Origin: Akkermansiaceae bacterium UBA5689
Lineage (GTDB): Bacteria > Verrucomicrobiota > Verrucomicrobiia > Verrucomicrobiales > Akkermansiaceae
Direction of reading: 5' to 3'
Length of the DNA: 19,147 nt
Assembly: GCA_002420305.1 (NCBI GenBank)
Contig: DIHT01000129.1
Coordinates: 1 to 19,147, forward strand
The notes below the pieces were generated by a model, which searched no databases, was not told the DNA's origin, and saw nothing but the letters and a program-made list of their open reading frames with translations. Shown here one piece after another: positions 7,428-14,884 of the stretch (within the stretch, counting starts at the first letter, position 1; every line of letters begins with the position of its first letter). Made by a program: the position numbers and the translations under genes.

Positions 7428-7928
7428 TTAGGGTTGCTTATCGGAGTTTTCCAGCTCGTCGAGGGCAGCCCATCGACTGTCCCCCTCCGTGGCGGGCGGG
7501 TGATCTACATCATCCGTGGTGGGCTTGTCCACCGCTAAATAGCGCGGGTTGATTTCACACTTTACCGGCTCGTCTCCCTCGTCACACCTGGGATATGCTG
7601 GAAAACTCAGAAGAATCTCCTCTCGCAAGGCCTCCGTGGCGTCAATCTCCCCTCGAGTCCCTATTTCAAGGGCCATCGCAGCCTCGGGAAGGCTAATTGT
7701 CTTTCTGAAGGGCGTCAGGGTGCGCACGCACATGAACTCAAAAGGGGCCTTGAGACCGCCCTGTAGCAGAAGTTCATCGCCAAATCGTTGGACGTGGAGC
7801 TTAAAAACAAGGGGCCCGAGTGGCTTAGCGTCATTTTGCGGGAGATCAAAAATGGCCGCGGAGAGTTCGTCCTCAAGTAGCTGACCTTCCTCGGGTAACA
7901 GGGCGAGATCAATGACGAGCCGTTCCAT
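7428..7928 (-). CDS. YceD/DUF177 family protein
   Basis: This protein has 166 residues and belongs to the YceD (DUF177) family, commonly encoded directly before rpmF and implicated in 23S rRNA/L32-related ribosome biogenesis. It has the conserved CVRTL segment (where many members have CxRCL), the LSFPAYPRCDEGD region, and the ending SRWAALDELE typical of DUF177 (PFAxL). The ATG at 7928 (MERLVIDL) is preferred over the longer frame from 7988, whose extra 20 residues are not conserved in style and overlap the start of aat. It lies 15 bases before rpmF. Some of the paired cysteines seen in other members are missing. Confidence 0.88.
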   Translation of the reverse strand: MERLVIDLALLPEEGQLLEDELSAAIFDLPQNDAKPLGPLVFKLHVQRFGDELLLQGGLKAPFEFMCVRTLTPFRKTISLPEAAMALEIGTRGEIDATEALREEILLSFPAYPRCDEGDEPVKCEINPRYLAVDKPTTDDVDHPPATEGDSRWAALDELENSDKQP

Positions 7929-7940
7929 GGCGTTAATGTA

Positions 7941-7968
7941 GATTGAATATTGAGAATGGACGATTGAA
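7941..7968. promoter_or_regulatory. Divergent yceD/aat control region with two GATTGAA repeats
   Basis: Only 49 bases separate the divergent starts of yceD (7928) and aat (7978). The AT-rich gap has GATTGAA at 7941-7947 and again at 7962-7968, spaced 21 bases (about two helical turns). Two promoters must fit here or overlap the coding regions. No clean -35/-10 pair is visible. The repeats may be operators or simple low-complexity sequence. Confidence 0.35.
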
Positions 7969-7977
7969 ATAAGGGCT

Positions 7978-8556
7978 GTGGAGCGCATTCCCCCCCATGT
8001 CCTGCTAGGAGCTTACTCTGAAGGGGTATTTCCAATGTCTGAGGATGGGGAAATCCTTTGGTTTTCTCCCCGGAAGCGGGGCTTGATTCCACTTGATGGG
8101 AGGTTTCACATTCCCCATGGGTTAAAGCGGGTGCTCAGGAAACAGCCCTTTGAGGTGAGGTGGAACTCCGCATTCCGGGAGGTGATTGAAGCATGCGGAG
8201 AAAGAAAAGAAACTTGGATCGATGAGGCAATTGTCGAGAGCTATGTCCAACTGTACGAGATAGGTTTTGCCCACTCGGTTGAATGTTGGGATGCCGACGG
8301 GCTGCAGGGTGGGCTCTACGGTGTTTCCTTGGGTCAGGCTTTTTTCGGCGAATCCATGTTTTCGCGGAAAACGGATGCCAGCAAGGTAGCCCTTGTCCAT
8401 CTCGTTGAGTGGCTTCGTGAAGAGCAGTATCTCATCCTAGATACCCAGTGGATGACTGATCATCTGCGCCAGTTTGGCGGCGAGGAGGTCCCACGCGAGG
8501 AATACCTTACGATACTCCAGGAGGCCCTTGAAGGAATTTACGAAGATCCGTCGTAG
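7978..8556 (+). CDS. aat: Leucyl/phenylalanyl-tRNA--protein transferase
   Basis: Aat transfers Leu or Phe from tRNA to proteins with N-terminal Lys/Arg, feeding the N-degron pathway (ClpS/ClpAP). The protein has 192 residues, a little shorter than E. coli Aat because the N-terminal extension is absent. Visible family features are AYSEGVFPM, ILWFSPRKRGLIPL, RWNSAFREVIEAC, TWIDEAIVESY, HSVECWD, GGLYGVSLGQAFFGESMFS, ASKVALVHLV and LDTQWMTDHL. The start is GTG at 7978, with AAGGG immediately upstream and an in-frame stop at 7951-7953. It overlaps gph by 50 bases at the 3' ends. Confidence 0.95.
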   Translation: MERIPPHVLLGAYSEGVFPMSEDGEILWFSPRKRGLIPLDGRFHIPHGLKRVLRKQPFEVRWNSAFREVIEACGERKETWIDEAIVESYVQLYEIGFAHSVECWDADGLQGGLYGVSLGQAFFGESMFSRKTDASKVALVHLVEWLREEQYLILDTQWMTDHLRQFGGEEVPREEYLTILQEALEGIYEDPS

Positions 8557-9166
8557 TGGACACGATGGAGGCAGTGGTCCGGTTGAGATCCTCGATAGCG
8601 GTGAAACCCCACTCCACTAGAACTGGGTGCATTCCAGCAGCCTGGGCTGTTTCAAAGTCGACAGTGGAGTCTCCGACGAATGCAACCTCTGAGGCCGGGA
8701 CATTCATGGCGCGTGCGATAGAGAGAGCCCCGGCAGGATCGGGTTTGATGGGAACAGATTTCTTCTGACCGAGGATCCTTGTCCATGGTACCCACGAGAA
8801 CATCCGTGTCATGATTTCCACTGTGTATCGGTGTGGTTTATTAGAGCAGACCGCCAGAGGCATTCCCTCGAGGTGTAGAGTCTCGAGTAACCTCCGGATT
8901 CCTGGATACAGGTGTGTGCCTGAGATGAGAGACTCTGAATAACAGGAGAGAAAGCTCTCATGAACCTCATCGACCAGAGAGTCGACAGGTTCTCCCCCAA
9001 TACCCCGATGTACCAGCATCCGGCTTCCATTGCCTATGAACTGCTCTACCAGGTCAGGCGGGTGAGTTGACAGGTCGTGCTCCGCAAGGGCATGGTTCAG
9101 CGCCTCGGCAATACCCGGTAGAGAATTAACGAGAGTCCCGTCTAGATCAAAGATGGCTGCTCGCAT
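8507..9166 (-). CDS. gph: HAD-family phosphoglycolate phosphatase
   Basis: This is a cytoplasmic HAD hydrolase of 219 residues that probably removes 2-phosphoglycolate. The four HAD motifs are visible: FDLDGT (Asp7, Asp9), VCSNK, a Lys in KPDP and FVGDSTVDFETA. A helical cap domain lies at about residues 17-90. Related pyrophosphatases (PpaX) and other HAD enzymes share these motifs, so the substrate is inferred from overall resemblance. It lies 23 bases after the small membrane protein gene and its end overlaps aat on the opposite strand. Confidence 0.85.
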   Translation of the reverse strand: MRAAIFDLDGTLVNSLPGIAEALNHALAEHDLSTHPPDLVEQFIGNGSRMLVHRGIGGEPVDSLVDEVHESFLSCYSESLISGTHLYPGIRRLLETLHLEGMPLAVCSNKPHRYTVEIMTRMFSWVPWTRILGQKKSVPIKPDPAGALSIARAMNVPASEVAFVGDSTVDFETAQAAGMHPVLVEWGFTAIEDLNRTTASIVSTTTDLRKFLQGPPGVS

Positions 9167-9189
9167 CAGTAGCTAGAATATGGGGACAC

Positions 9190-9591
9190 CTACTGTGAAA
9201 GCAGAGCCACTAGTGCTTCGTCACTGAAAGCGGCTGGATCCTCAGCTGCCTGCGAAAGCATTTCCTCGTCGAGAAGAGTGTCGAGGGGAGGGGTATCGAG
9301 TTCCTCTTGAAGAGGCAGGAGATCAACGCCTGCGCTTCCAGTAGAGGGTTCATCGCCGCTGAAAGTAATGAGAAGAGCGGCAACAAGAGAAGCCATTGAC
9401 CCGGCGAGGAGAGGTCCGACCAGCGTCGGGCGCTTCCACCAGGAACGTTTCGCCTCGCTGGCCAGGCGGACTTCACGCATCACGTTCGAGACGAAAAGCG
9501 GGTCGATCTCTGCCGTCTCAGTCCTGTCCAGCAGGTCCCATACGGGATCATTCTCCCATGAGCTCTTCTCACGCTGGACGTTCATTGACAT
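9190..9591 (-). CDS. Small single-pass membrane protein of unknown function
   Basis: This protein has 133 residues. A hydrophilic N-terminus contains DPVWDLLDRTE and DPLFVSNVMREVRLA, followed by one transmembrane segment at about 56-78 and an acidic C-terminal tail (LLDEE, EDPAAFSDEALVALLSQ). This layout resembles anti-sigma or sigma-associated membrane proteins of PVC bacteria, but no sigma factor gene is adjacent, so that idea is speculative. ATG 9591 or the ATG two codons later could be used. It lies immediately upstream of gph and is likely transcribed with it. Confidence 0.7.
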   Translation of the reverse strand: MSMNVQREKSSWENDPVWDLLDRTETAEIDPLFVSNVMREVRLASEAKRSWWKRPTLVGPLLAGSMASLVAALLITFSGDEPSTGSAGVDLLPLQEELDTPPLDTLLDEEMLSQAAEDPAAFSDEALVALLSQ

Positions 9592-9714
9592 TGCAATACC
9601 GGACTTAACTCTCCCGCGCTGGGAAAGTTGCGAGGATTTGAGGGGAATTTTGTAAAAATATGGATGTGGGCTCCGGGGGTAAGAGCTCCTGCGGGGGACT
9701 CTACCTACTTATAC

Positions 9715-10626
9715 CTAATTATAGTCCTTGGCCAGCTGATCGCGCACCATAAGAAGAAGTTTTTTGGTTGCGAGGATGCCTTCTTCCTCACTGATTTTAC
9801 GGCCTTCATACTCAATACCAACATGGCCCCGGTAGCCTGCGTCGAGCACGAGCTGCAGTGCCTTTACGTAGTCGGTCTTGGTCTCGTTTCCCTTCGCGTC
9901 GAAGTTGTGGCTCTTGGCGCTGACACCCTTGGCAAAGGGCATGAGCTCCTTGATTCCCACATATCGATCGTAGCCTCCGAAGTTGCCGAAGTCGGGCAGA
10001 GACCCGCAATTTGGCAGGCCAACGTCCTTGAGAACCTTGGAGAGCCACTTGCCATTTGAGGAGAGGCCTCCGTGGTTTTCTACGATCACGTTGATTCCGT
10101 GTGTCTGTCCGAATTCAGAGAGTTCCCGCAATCCCTTGGTGGTATTGGCAGCCTTCTCCTCATCGGATTTTCCAACTCCGTGGGCATTGACCCGGATGGA
10201 GTGGCACCCGAGGAACTTGGCGGCCTCGACCCATTTCTTATGGTTGTCGATCACTTTCTGGCGCCGTGACACCTCTGCCTCCCCGAGGTGACCCTCTCCG
10301 TCAATCATGATGAGAAGGCTGCCTACTCCCAGGTCGTCACAGCGAGTTTTCAGTTCAGTAAGATATTTCTGATCCGTGGCCTTGTCCTTAAAGAACTGGT
10401 TCACGTATTCCACGGCGGTAATCCCAAATTTCTCCTTGGTGACCCGGGGAAAGTCGAGGTTGGTCATTTTCTTACTTCGAAGGGTCCGGTGGAGAGACCA
10501 CTCTGCGAGCGAGAGATCAAAGAGAGGCTTGGACTTCTTGTGATGGTCGGCAGATGTCAGCTGCGGAAGAAGGAGTGCTCCGCCGGTGACAGCGCTTCGC
10601 TTCAGAAAAAGGCGTCTTGTGCTCAT
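9715..10626 (-). CDS. Tat-exported sugar phosphate isomerase/epimerase-like TIM-barrel protein
   Basis: This is a 303-residue protein of the xylose isomerase-like TIM-barrel superfamily, exported folded by the Tat system. The signal is STRRLFLKRS with twin Arg4-Arg5, followed by a hydrophobic stretch. Likely divalent metal ligands are Glu183 (IVENHGG), Asp212 (PDFGN), His240 (AKSHNFD) and Glu272 or Glu274 (GIEYEG). Such proteins are abundant in Planctomycetes and Verrucomicrobia and are linked to sugar or polyol breakdown outside the cytoplasm. The substrate is unknown. It diverges from the cobalamin adenosyltransferase gene. Confidence 0.88.
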   Translation of the reverse strand: MSTRRLFLKRSAVTGGALLLPQLTSADHHKKSKPLFDLSLAEWSLHRTLRSKKMTNLDFPRVTKEKFGITAVEYVNQFFKDKATDQKYLTELKTRCDDLGVGSLLIMIDGEGHLGEAEVSRRQKVIDNHKKWVEAAKFLGCHSIRVNAHGVGKSDEEKAANTTKGLRELSEFGQTHGINVIVENHGGLSSNGKWLSKVLKDVGLPNCGSLPDFGNFGGYDRYVGIKELMPFAKGVSAKSHNFDAKGNETKTDYVKALQLVLDAGYRGHVGIEYEGRKISEEEGILATKKLLLMVRDQLAKDYN

Positions 10627-10807
10627 GGGGAGAAACTAGGCTGAGAGGTTCTCTGTGGGAAAGCTCCAAGTTTCTTCGTGGTCTAGGATGAAAAGGGGTG
10701 CCGGAGGCCTTTCGAGTCGGGAAGAGCAGGGAAAATCAGTGTGCGTTACTCCAATGGGAATCAAGTTGCAGTTGAGAAAGCGGGGTAAAGTAGGATACGG
10801 CTCATCC

Positions 10808-11335
10808 ATGAGCATTACAACGAAACGTGGTGATGATGGGGGAACAGACCTCATGTTTGGCAAACGAACTGCAAAGGTGGGCAATAGGATTGAGGCCATC
10901 GGCTCGCTCGATGAGCTCAATGCGGCCCTTGGGTTGGTCCGGGCCGATGCGAATGCCTCCATGGCAAAATCGATCGATCTTCTACAGGGTTACCTTGTGG
11001 GACTGATGGGGGAGCTCGCCGTTCTTGCCGAGGATCTTGAAAAATATCGGACCTCGGGGCACCCATCTATCACGGGGGATGAGGTGAAACTGCTCGAGAA
11101 TCTTGCCCGGGAGATGGAGGAAAGCGGGATCGTATTTGACGGCTGGGCTCGCCCGGGTGCCAAGGGGAGCCGGACCGGTGCTCAACTTGATTTTGCTCGA
11201 ACCGTATGCCGCAGAGCGGAGCGTCGGGTTCTCGTCCTTGCGGAGGAACTCCCAAATACGAACATGCTGCTGTTTCTCAATCGTCTTTCAGACCTGCTGT
11301 GGCTTTACGCGCGTCATTGCGAAGCTGTTGATTAA
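10808..11335 (+). CDS. PduO-type corrinoid adenosyltransferase (ATP:cob(I)alamin)
   Basis: This enzyme makes adenosylcobalamin by moving the adenosyl group from ATP to cob(I)alamin. The protein has 175 residues, a normal length for this helical-bundle family. Visible features are TTKRGDDGGTDL, NRIEAIGSLDELNAALG, SRTGAQLDFARTVCRRAERR and LNRLSDLLWLYAR. The ATG at 10808 is chosen because the conserved TKRGD motif begins four residues later; the longer frame from 10655 adds 51 unrelated residues. It implies at least one adenosylcobalamin-dependent enzyme elsewhere in the genome. No cobalamin riboswitch was recognised in the 181-base upstream gap, which shows no other gene. Confidence 0.94.
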   Translation: MSITTKRGDDGGTDLMFGKRTAKVGNRIEAIGSLDELNAALGLVRADANASMAKSIDLLQGYLVGLMGELAVLAEDLEKYRTSGHPSITGDEVKLLENLAREMEESGIVFDGWARPGAKGSRTGAQLDFARTVCRRAERRVLVLAEELPNTNMLLFLNRLSDLLWLYARHCEAVD

Positions 11336-11358
11336 GAGAGCCTCTTGAAATCATAAAT

Positions 11359-11375
11359 AGGAATTTCAAATTCCT
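11359..11375. promoter_or_regulatory. 17-bp perfect palindrome before the secreted protein gene
   Basis: AGGAATTTCAAATTCCT has two 8-bp arms around a single central C. It ends 25 bases before the ATG at 11401, where a promoter or 5' leader would lie. A TTGAAA sequence that could be a -35 element lies at 11345-11350. A dimeric regulator site is the simplest reading, but a structured leader is possible. Confidence 0.45.
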
Positions 11376-11400
11376 CGGAATCTTCTAACATCTCCTACCA

Positions 11401-11904
11401 ATGAAGTTACCTGTTATCTTTCTGCTGATGGCTCTGGGGGTCTCACTGGCTTCCGCGGCTCCGAAGGTTCGCTGGCCGCGTGATGTTGTTGAATGGGAAA
11501 AACTCAAGGAGGCGAAGGAATTGGCCCAGAAGGAGGAGAAGGGTTTCGCCTTTATCTTCATCCCGACCGCATGGGACACGAAAGACTCGGGAGTGGTCCG
11601 GTCTGTCGATGCGACTAATGACGCTATTCGTGCTCTCAAGTCATTCTGCGTCGTGGTCAAGGGCAACTACCAGGAGGTGGTTGACGCTTCGCGAGGAAAG
11701 GAAAATGAGGTCCCCAAGGCCTTGATCACAGGCTTGAGTGGAGCGGGAAACTCCTATCCTCTGGTTGTGATTCTCGATGGGGCGATGAAGACCGTTCTCG
11801 GCAAAACCTCTGGCAACGATATCTATCAGGAGGGCAGTAAGGTGTTTCGTGATGCCAAAAAAATGCATCGCGAATTGTTGAAGAAAAAGGAAGACGAGCA
11901 GTAG
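11401..11904 (+). CDS. Small secreted protein, possible thioredoxin-like fold without CXXC
   Basis: This protein has 167 residues with a clear signal peptide (MKLPVIFLLMALGVSLASA, cleavage near residue 19). The mature part has a helix (WEKLKEAKELAQKEEKG), a strand (FAFIFIPTAW), a helix, a strand (FCVVVKGN), and SYPLVVILDG with a proline before the strand. This order resembles a thioredoxin-like fold, but the only cysteine is Cys83 and there is no CXXC. The C-terminus is highly charged (KKKEDEQ). I do not recognise a specific family. It is 65 bases after the cobalamin adenosyltransferase gene and converges on purB. Confidence 0.75.
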   Translation: MKLPVIFLLMALGVSLASAAPKVRWPRDVVEWEKLKEAKELAQKEEKGFAFIFIPTAWDTKDSGVVRSVDATNDAIRALKSFCVVVKGNYQEVVDASRGKENEVPKALITGLSGAGNSYPLVVILDGAMKTVLGKTSGNDIYQEGSKVFRDAKKMHRELLKKKEDEQ

Positions 11905-11967
11905 GGCTTCTCTGAAGCGCTCAGATGCGATGAGATCCCGGGGCCCTGTGTTCTGCAGGTGCTTTGA

Positions 11968-13386
11968 TTAAAGGATATCCCCGGCCTGATACGTAGCAGC
12001 TTCTGGATACCTCTCTTTGAGGTCGGCAACGGCATCAACAAAGGCGTCTACCTGGAAACTAGCGGCCCCGGTATTACCCTTGCCGGACTCGAATACCCTC
12101 TGGAGTTCATCGCGCGAGACAGGGATCCGATCATCAGCAGAAAGTCGGTCCAGTAGATCATTTCCGGTGATGGTTGCCTCCCGGAGATCTTTGGCTACGG
12201 CCAGTGCGTGCTCCTTGATTGCGGCATGGGCGGTCTCCCGACCAGCTCCCGCCTTGACCGCAGCCATCAGGAAAGAGGTGCTTAGCAGGAACGGCATGTA
12301 ACGCTCGTTTTCCCTGCTGATGGTCCCGGGAAACACCTGCATCTGGTTCAGGATGGTCAGAAAGGTTTCGAGCAGGCCGTCTGCGGCAAAGAACGCATCG
12401 GGGAGCATGACTCTGCGCACGACCGAGCAGGATACATCGCCCTCGTTCCACTGCGCTCCACTCAGGCCTGCTCCCATTGCGAGATAGCCTTTCAAGATCA
12501 CGTGAAAGCCATTGACCCTTTCGCACGACCTTGCGTTCATCTTATGAGGCATTGCACTTGAGCCCGTCTGTCCCTTGGCAAATCCCTCTGAAGCTAGCTC
12601 ATGCCCTGCCATCAGGCGCAGGGTGGTACACATTGACGAGGGAGCAGCGGTGAGATCGGTGAGAATTGATACGGTTCTCATGTCCATGGACCTCGGGTAG
12701 ACCTGACCTACGCAGACCCAGTCACCTGGTAACCCAAGGTGCAGAGCTACTTTCTGCTCGAGTTTCTTGACCTTCCCAACATCGCCATCGAAGAGAGACA
12801 GTTGATCCATCTGCGTGCCCACAGCCCCCTTTAATCCCCGGACAGGATAGCTTTCCACGAGCTGCTCGAGACGTTGCCGTGCGTCGAGAAGCTCCTCACC
12901 TGACATGGAGAGGCGCTTGCCGAAGGTTGTCGGTTGGGCCGCAACGTTATGGGTTCTGCCCGCCAGAATGACGTCCCTCCATTCATGAGCTCGTTTGGCG
13001 AGCGTGGTAAGGGAGGCAATGGCCTTGTCGTGAATCAGGCGAAGGGAGGAGAAAACCTGCAGCTGCTCCACATTCTCGGTGAGATCTCTGGAGGTCATCC
13101 CCTTGTGTATTTCCTGGTGGCCGGCAAGATCGTTGAATTCCTCGAGCCGGGCCTTGACGTCATGACGGGAAATGCGCTCGCGCTCCTCAATCGACTCCAA
13201 GTTGACCTTTGTCTTAACGGCTTCATAGGCCGCGATCGCTTCTTCCGTGATGGGGAGGCCAAGCTCCCTTTGAGCACGCATGACCGCGATCCAGAAGTCG
13301 CGCTCGAGGATGATACGGCCTTCGGCGGACCAGATCTCCTTCATGGCACGGGAAGCGTAGCGATCGGCTAGGACGTTCGGGATCAT
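11968..13386 (-). CDS. purB: Adenylosuccinate lyase
   Basis: PurB acts twice in purine synthesis: it removes fumarate from SAICAR and from adenylosuccinate. The protein has 472 residues and belongs to the fumarase/aspartase superfamily. Visible features are TSRDLTENV, the active-site GRTHNVAAQPTTFGKR with His146, and the flexible signature loop GSSAMPHKMN (residues 275-284, catalytic Ser276 or Ser277). The length and motifs are of the longer form closer to eukaryotic ADSL than to the ~430-residue Bacillus type. ATG 13386 has no Shine-Dalgarno. A 63-base gap separates its end from the converging secreted protein gene. Confidence 0.96.
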   Translation of the reverse strand: MIPNVLADRYASRAMKEIWSAEGRIILERDFWIAVMRAQRELGLPITEEAIAAYEAVKTKVNLESIEERERISRHDVKARLEEFNDLAGHQEIHKGMTSRDLTENVEQLQVFSSLRLIHDKAIASLTTLAKRAHEWRDVILAGRTHNVAAQPTTFGKRLSMSGEELLDARQRLEQLVESYPVRGLKGAVGTQMDQLSLFDGDVGKVKKLEQKVALHLGLPGDWVCVGQVYPRSMDMRTVSILTDLTAAPSSMCTTLRLMAGHELASEGFAKGQTGSSAMPHKMNARSCERVNGFHVILKGYLAMGAGLSGAQWNEGDVSCSVVRRVMLPDAFFAADGLLETFLTILNQMQVFPGTISRENERYMPFLLSTSFLMAAVKAGAGRETAHAAIKEHALAVAKDLREATITGNDLLDRLSADDRIPVSRDELQRVFESGKGNTGAASFQVDAFVDAVADLKERYPEAATYQAGDIL

Positions 13387-13503
13387 ATCGGACTAGAGGG
13401 GTAAAGGAATGTCTCGTGGGTAGCAAGCCACACGACACTTTTGAGTTAGAACGCATGGAGGCCGCCCTAGCTGCGAGGGTTACATTGTGGTAGTTCCGGA
13501 TGC

Positions 13504-13992
13504 TCAATCGCCGGCGAAGAGGTAGCCCTTGGGCACGACACGAAAGCCTCCGCCTTCGACGCCGTCCAGGAACCACTCTCCATCGAGCTCTTTCCCGTCA
13601 TCGTTGATCTGGCCGCGGAGTTGAAAGCGCTGGCCGGCGAAGGTGATCTCTCCGGTCCCCTGGCCGCGCAGCTGGTATCTGCCTTTTCCCGCGAATTCAT
13701 CCGCCAGCACCACTGCAGCTTTCTGACTTGCTTCGTTCGAGGGAGGATTTCCCCAAGGTGAGAGTTGGATCCCCAAGTCAAAAGGTTCGTCCGAATTGAA
13801 GCCCCGAGGAATCAGGGCGGTGCCTCGGTAGAACATCCTCTCGCCTGCTGTATCGATGGCGATATCCATGGGGGCAGTCCTGCGGTCGGGCAGCATGGTT
13901 ATTCCGTGAGTGCTGCATGAGCTAAAGTGCATGGAGGCGATAACCACGCTTAGGAGGAGACCAACGGGTGAGAGATGCTTAGGAGGTAACAT
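13504..13992 (-). CDS. Hypothetical lipoprotein
   Basis: This protein has 162 residues. A hydrophobic N-terminal segment leads to FSSC with Cys26, a lipobox-like site with Phe at -3 as in the LysM lipoprotein. The rest is beta-rich, with repeated short motifs such as GRYQLRGQGTGEITFAG and FQLRGQINDDGKELDGEWFL. I recognise no family. It begins 7 bases after the stop of the preceding gene, so it is probably translated from the same mRNA. A gap of 117 bases lies between its stop and purB. Confidence 0.7.
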   Translation of the reverse strand: MLPPKHLSPVGLLLSVVIASMHFSSCSTHGITMLPDRRTAPMDIAIDTAGERMFYRGTALIPRGFNSDEPFDLGIQLSPWGNPPSNEASQKAAVVLADEFAGKGRYQLRGQGTGEITFAGQRFQLRGQINDDGKELDGEWFLDGVEGGGFRVVPKGYLFAGD

Positions 13993-13999
13993 TCTGTCG

Positions 14000-14884
14000 T
14001 CAGTCTGCGTTCAGGGTCTTCGTGAGCTGGAGAATGAGGCTCTCGCGGAGAGGCTGAGCTTCGTCGGCAAGGTGGCGTTGCAACTTTTCATAGAGGCGCC
14101 GCCCCTCGGGGGTCTCCACTTTTATGGGGTCATAACTAAAACTGGTCAGGTCGTAGGGGCTTGCCCGCATATCAATTTCGCGTGCCTTGGTTGCAAGCCG
14201 GAAACAGTTCCAGAGAAGGTCGCTTGAGACCCATGGCAGTGACTTTGCAGCCCATTTGTAGAGGTCCATATTAGCATGAATACATCCGGGTTGTTCATTC
14301 TCCTCGCGGGCCCCGAGATCTGGCTGAAGGTGGTTCATTTCCTTGGCACCGGGGGCAAAAAAACGGAAGGCATCAAAGTGGCTGCAGTGGAGCGGACGAG
14401 AGTGAACGACGGCATCGATTGCTTTCCGTGGGAGGCGCAGGGGAACTGTTTCGCCATGACGGACTTCCGCGCCATCGTAGAGCATGGCCCATTCATGGAG
14501 CCCGTGACAGGCGAAGTTTGGAGGCCTTTTGGTGGTTGATTGAAGGATCTGAAGAGAGAATTCCAGGCGTTTGCGTGCTTTGGGAGCCAACTGGGTGGGA
14601 TCAATCGAGCAGGTTCCTTCCCTGAAGAGATAGTGCGTTTGACGGAACATCTGGCGAGCTTCCGAGCAATCTTCGAGGTTTACCCCAATTCCTGGGTGCC
14701 ACCGCTCCAGCTGGCCCAGAGAGAGTCGGTAATAGGTATGCAGGAAGTCATGAACCGGGTGCTTTTCACCGCGTGCTCTGCGATCCCTTGTGGGTTGTGT
14801 CCATGCCAGAGCCCGGGATCGGTGCTTGGCTGATTTTTGTAGCCAGTCCTCTGTTTTGAGTAGCGGCTGGGTGAGAGAACTCAT
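14000..14884 (-). CDS. Conserved protein of the family often labelled 3-methyladenine DNA glycosylase
   Basis: This protein has 294 residues and no signal peptide. It has blocks I associate with a family found in actinobacteria and PVC bacteria and often annotated as 3-methyladenine DNA glycosylase: HPVHDFLHTYYRLS, LERWHPGIGV, CHGLHEWAMLYDG, HCSHFDAFRFFAPGAK, EQPGCIHANMDLYKWA and REIDMRASPYDL. The many His, Glu, Asp and Cys residues suggest a metal or active site. None of these blocks matches the AlkA helix-hairpin-helix, Tag or AAG families, so the repair role is unproven. Its ATG overlaps the stop of the SASA esterase gene (ATGA, 14881-14884). Confidence 0.8.
   Translation of the reverse strand: MSSLTQPLLKTEDWLQKSAKHRSRALAWTQPTRDRRARGEKHPVHDFLHTYYRLSLGQLERWHPGIGVNLEDCSEARQMFRQTHYLFREGTCSIDPTQLAPKARKRLEFSLQILQSTTKRPPNFACHGLHEWAMLYDGAEVRHGETVPLRLPRKAIDAVVHSRPLHCSHFDAFRFFAPGAKEMNHLQPDLGAREENEQPGCIHANMDLYKWAAKSLPWVSSDLLWNCFRLATKAREIDMRASPYDLTSFSYDPIKVETPEGRRLYEKLQRHLADEAQPLRESLILQLTKTLNAD

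Noticed and set aside
7929..7988. Longer YceD start at 7988
   Set aside because: The extra residues cross the divergent promoter gap and the start of aat, and do not look like family sequence.
10655..10807. N-terminal extension of the cobalamin adenosyltransferase
   Set aside because: The extra 51 residues look like translated intergenic DNA, and the conserved TKRGD motif sits just after the ATG at 10808.
10680..10807. Cobalamin riboswitch before the adenosyltransferase gene
   Set aside because: GGTGCC and AGGGAA-like pieces occur, but the conserved core and B12-box sequences could not be found.
11906..11918. GCTTC-TCT-GAAGC stem between the secreted protein gene and purB as a terminator
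   Set aside because: The stem is only 5 bp with no T-run on either side.
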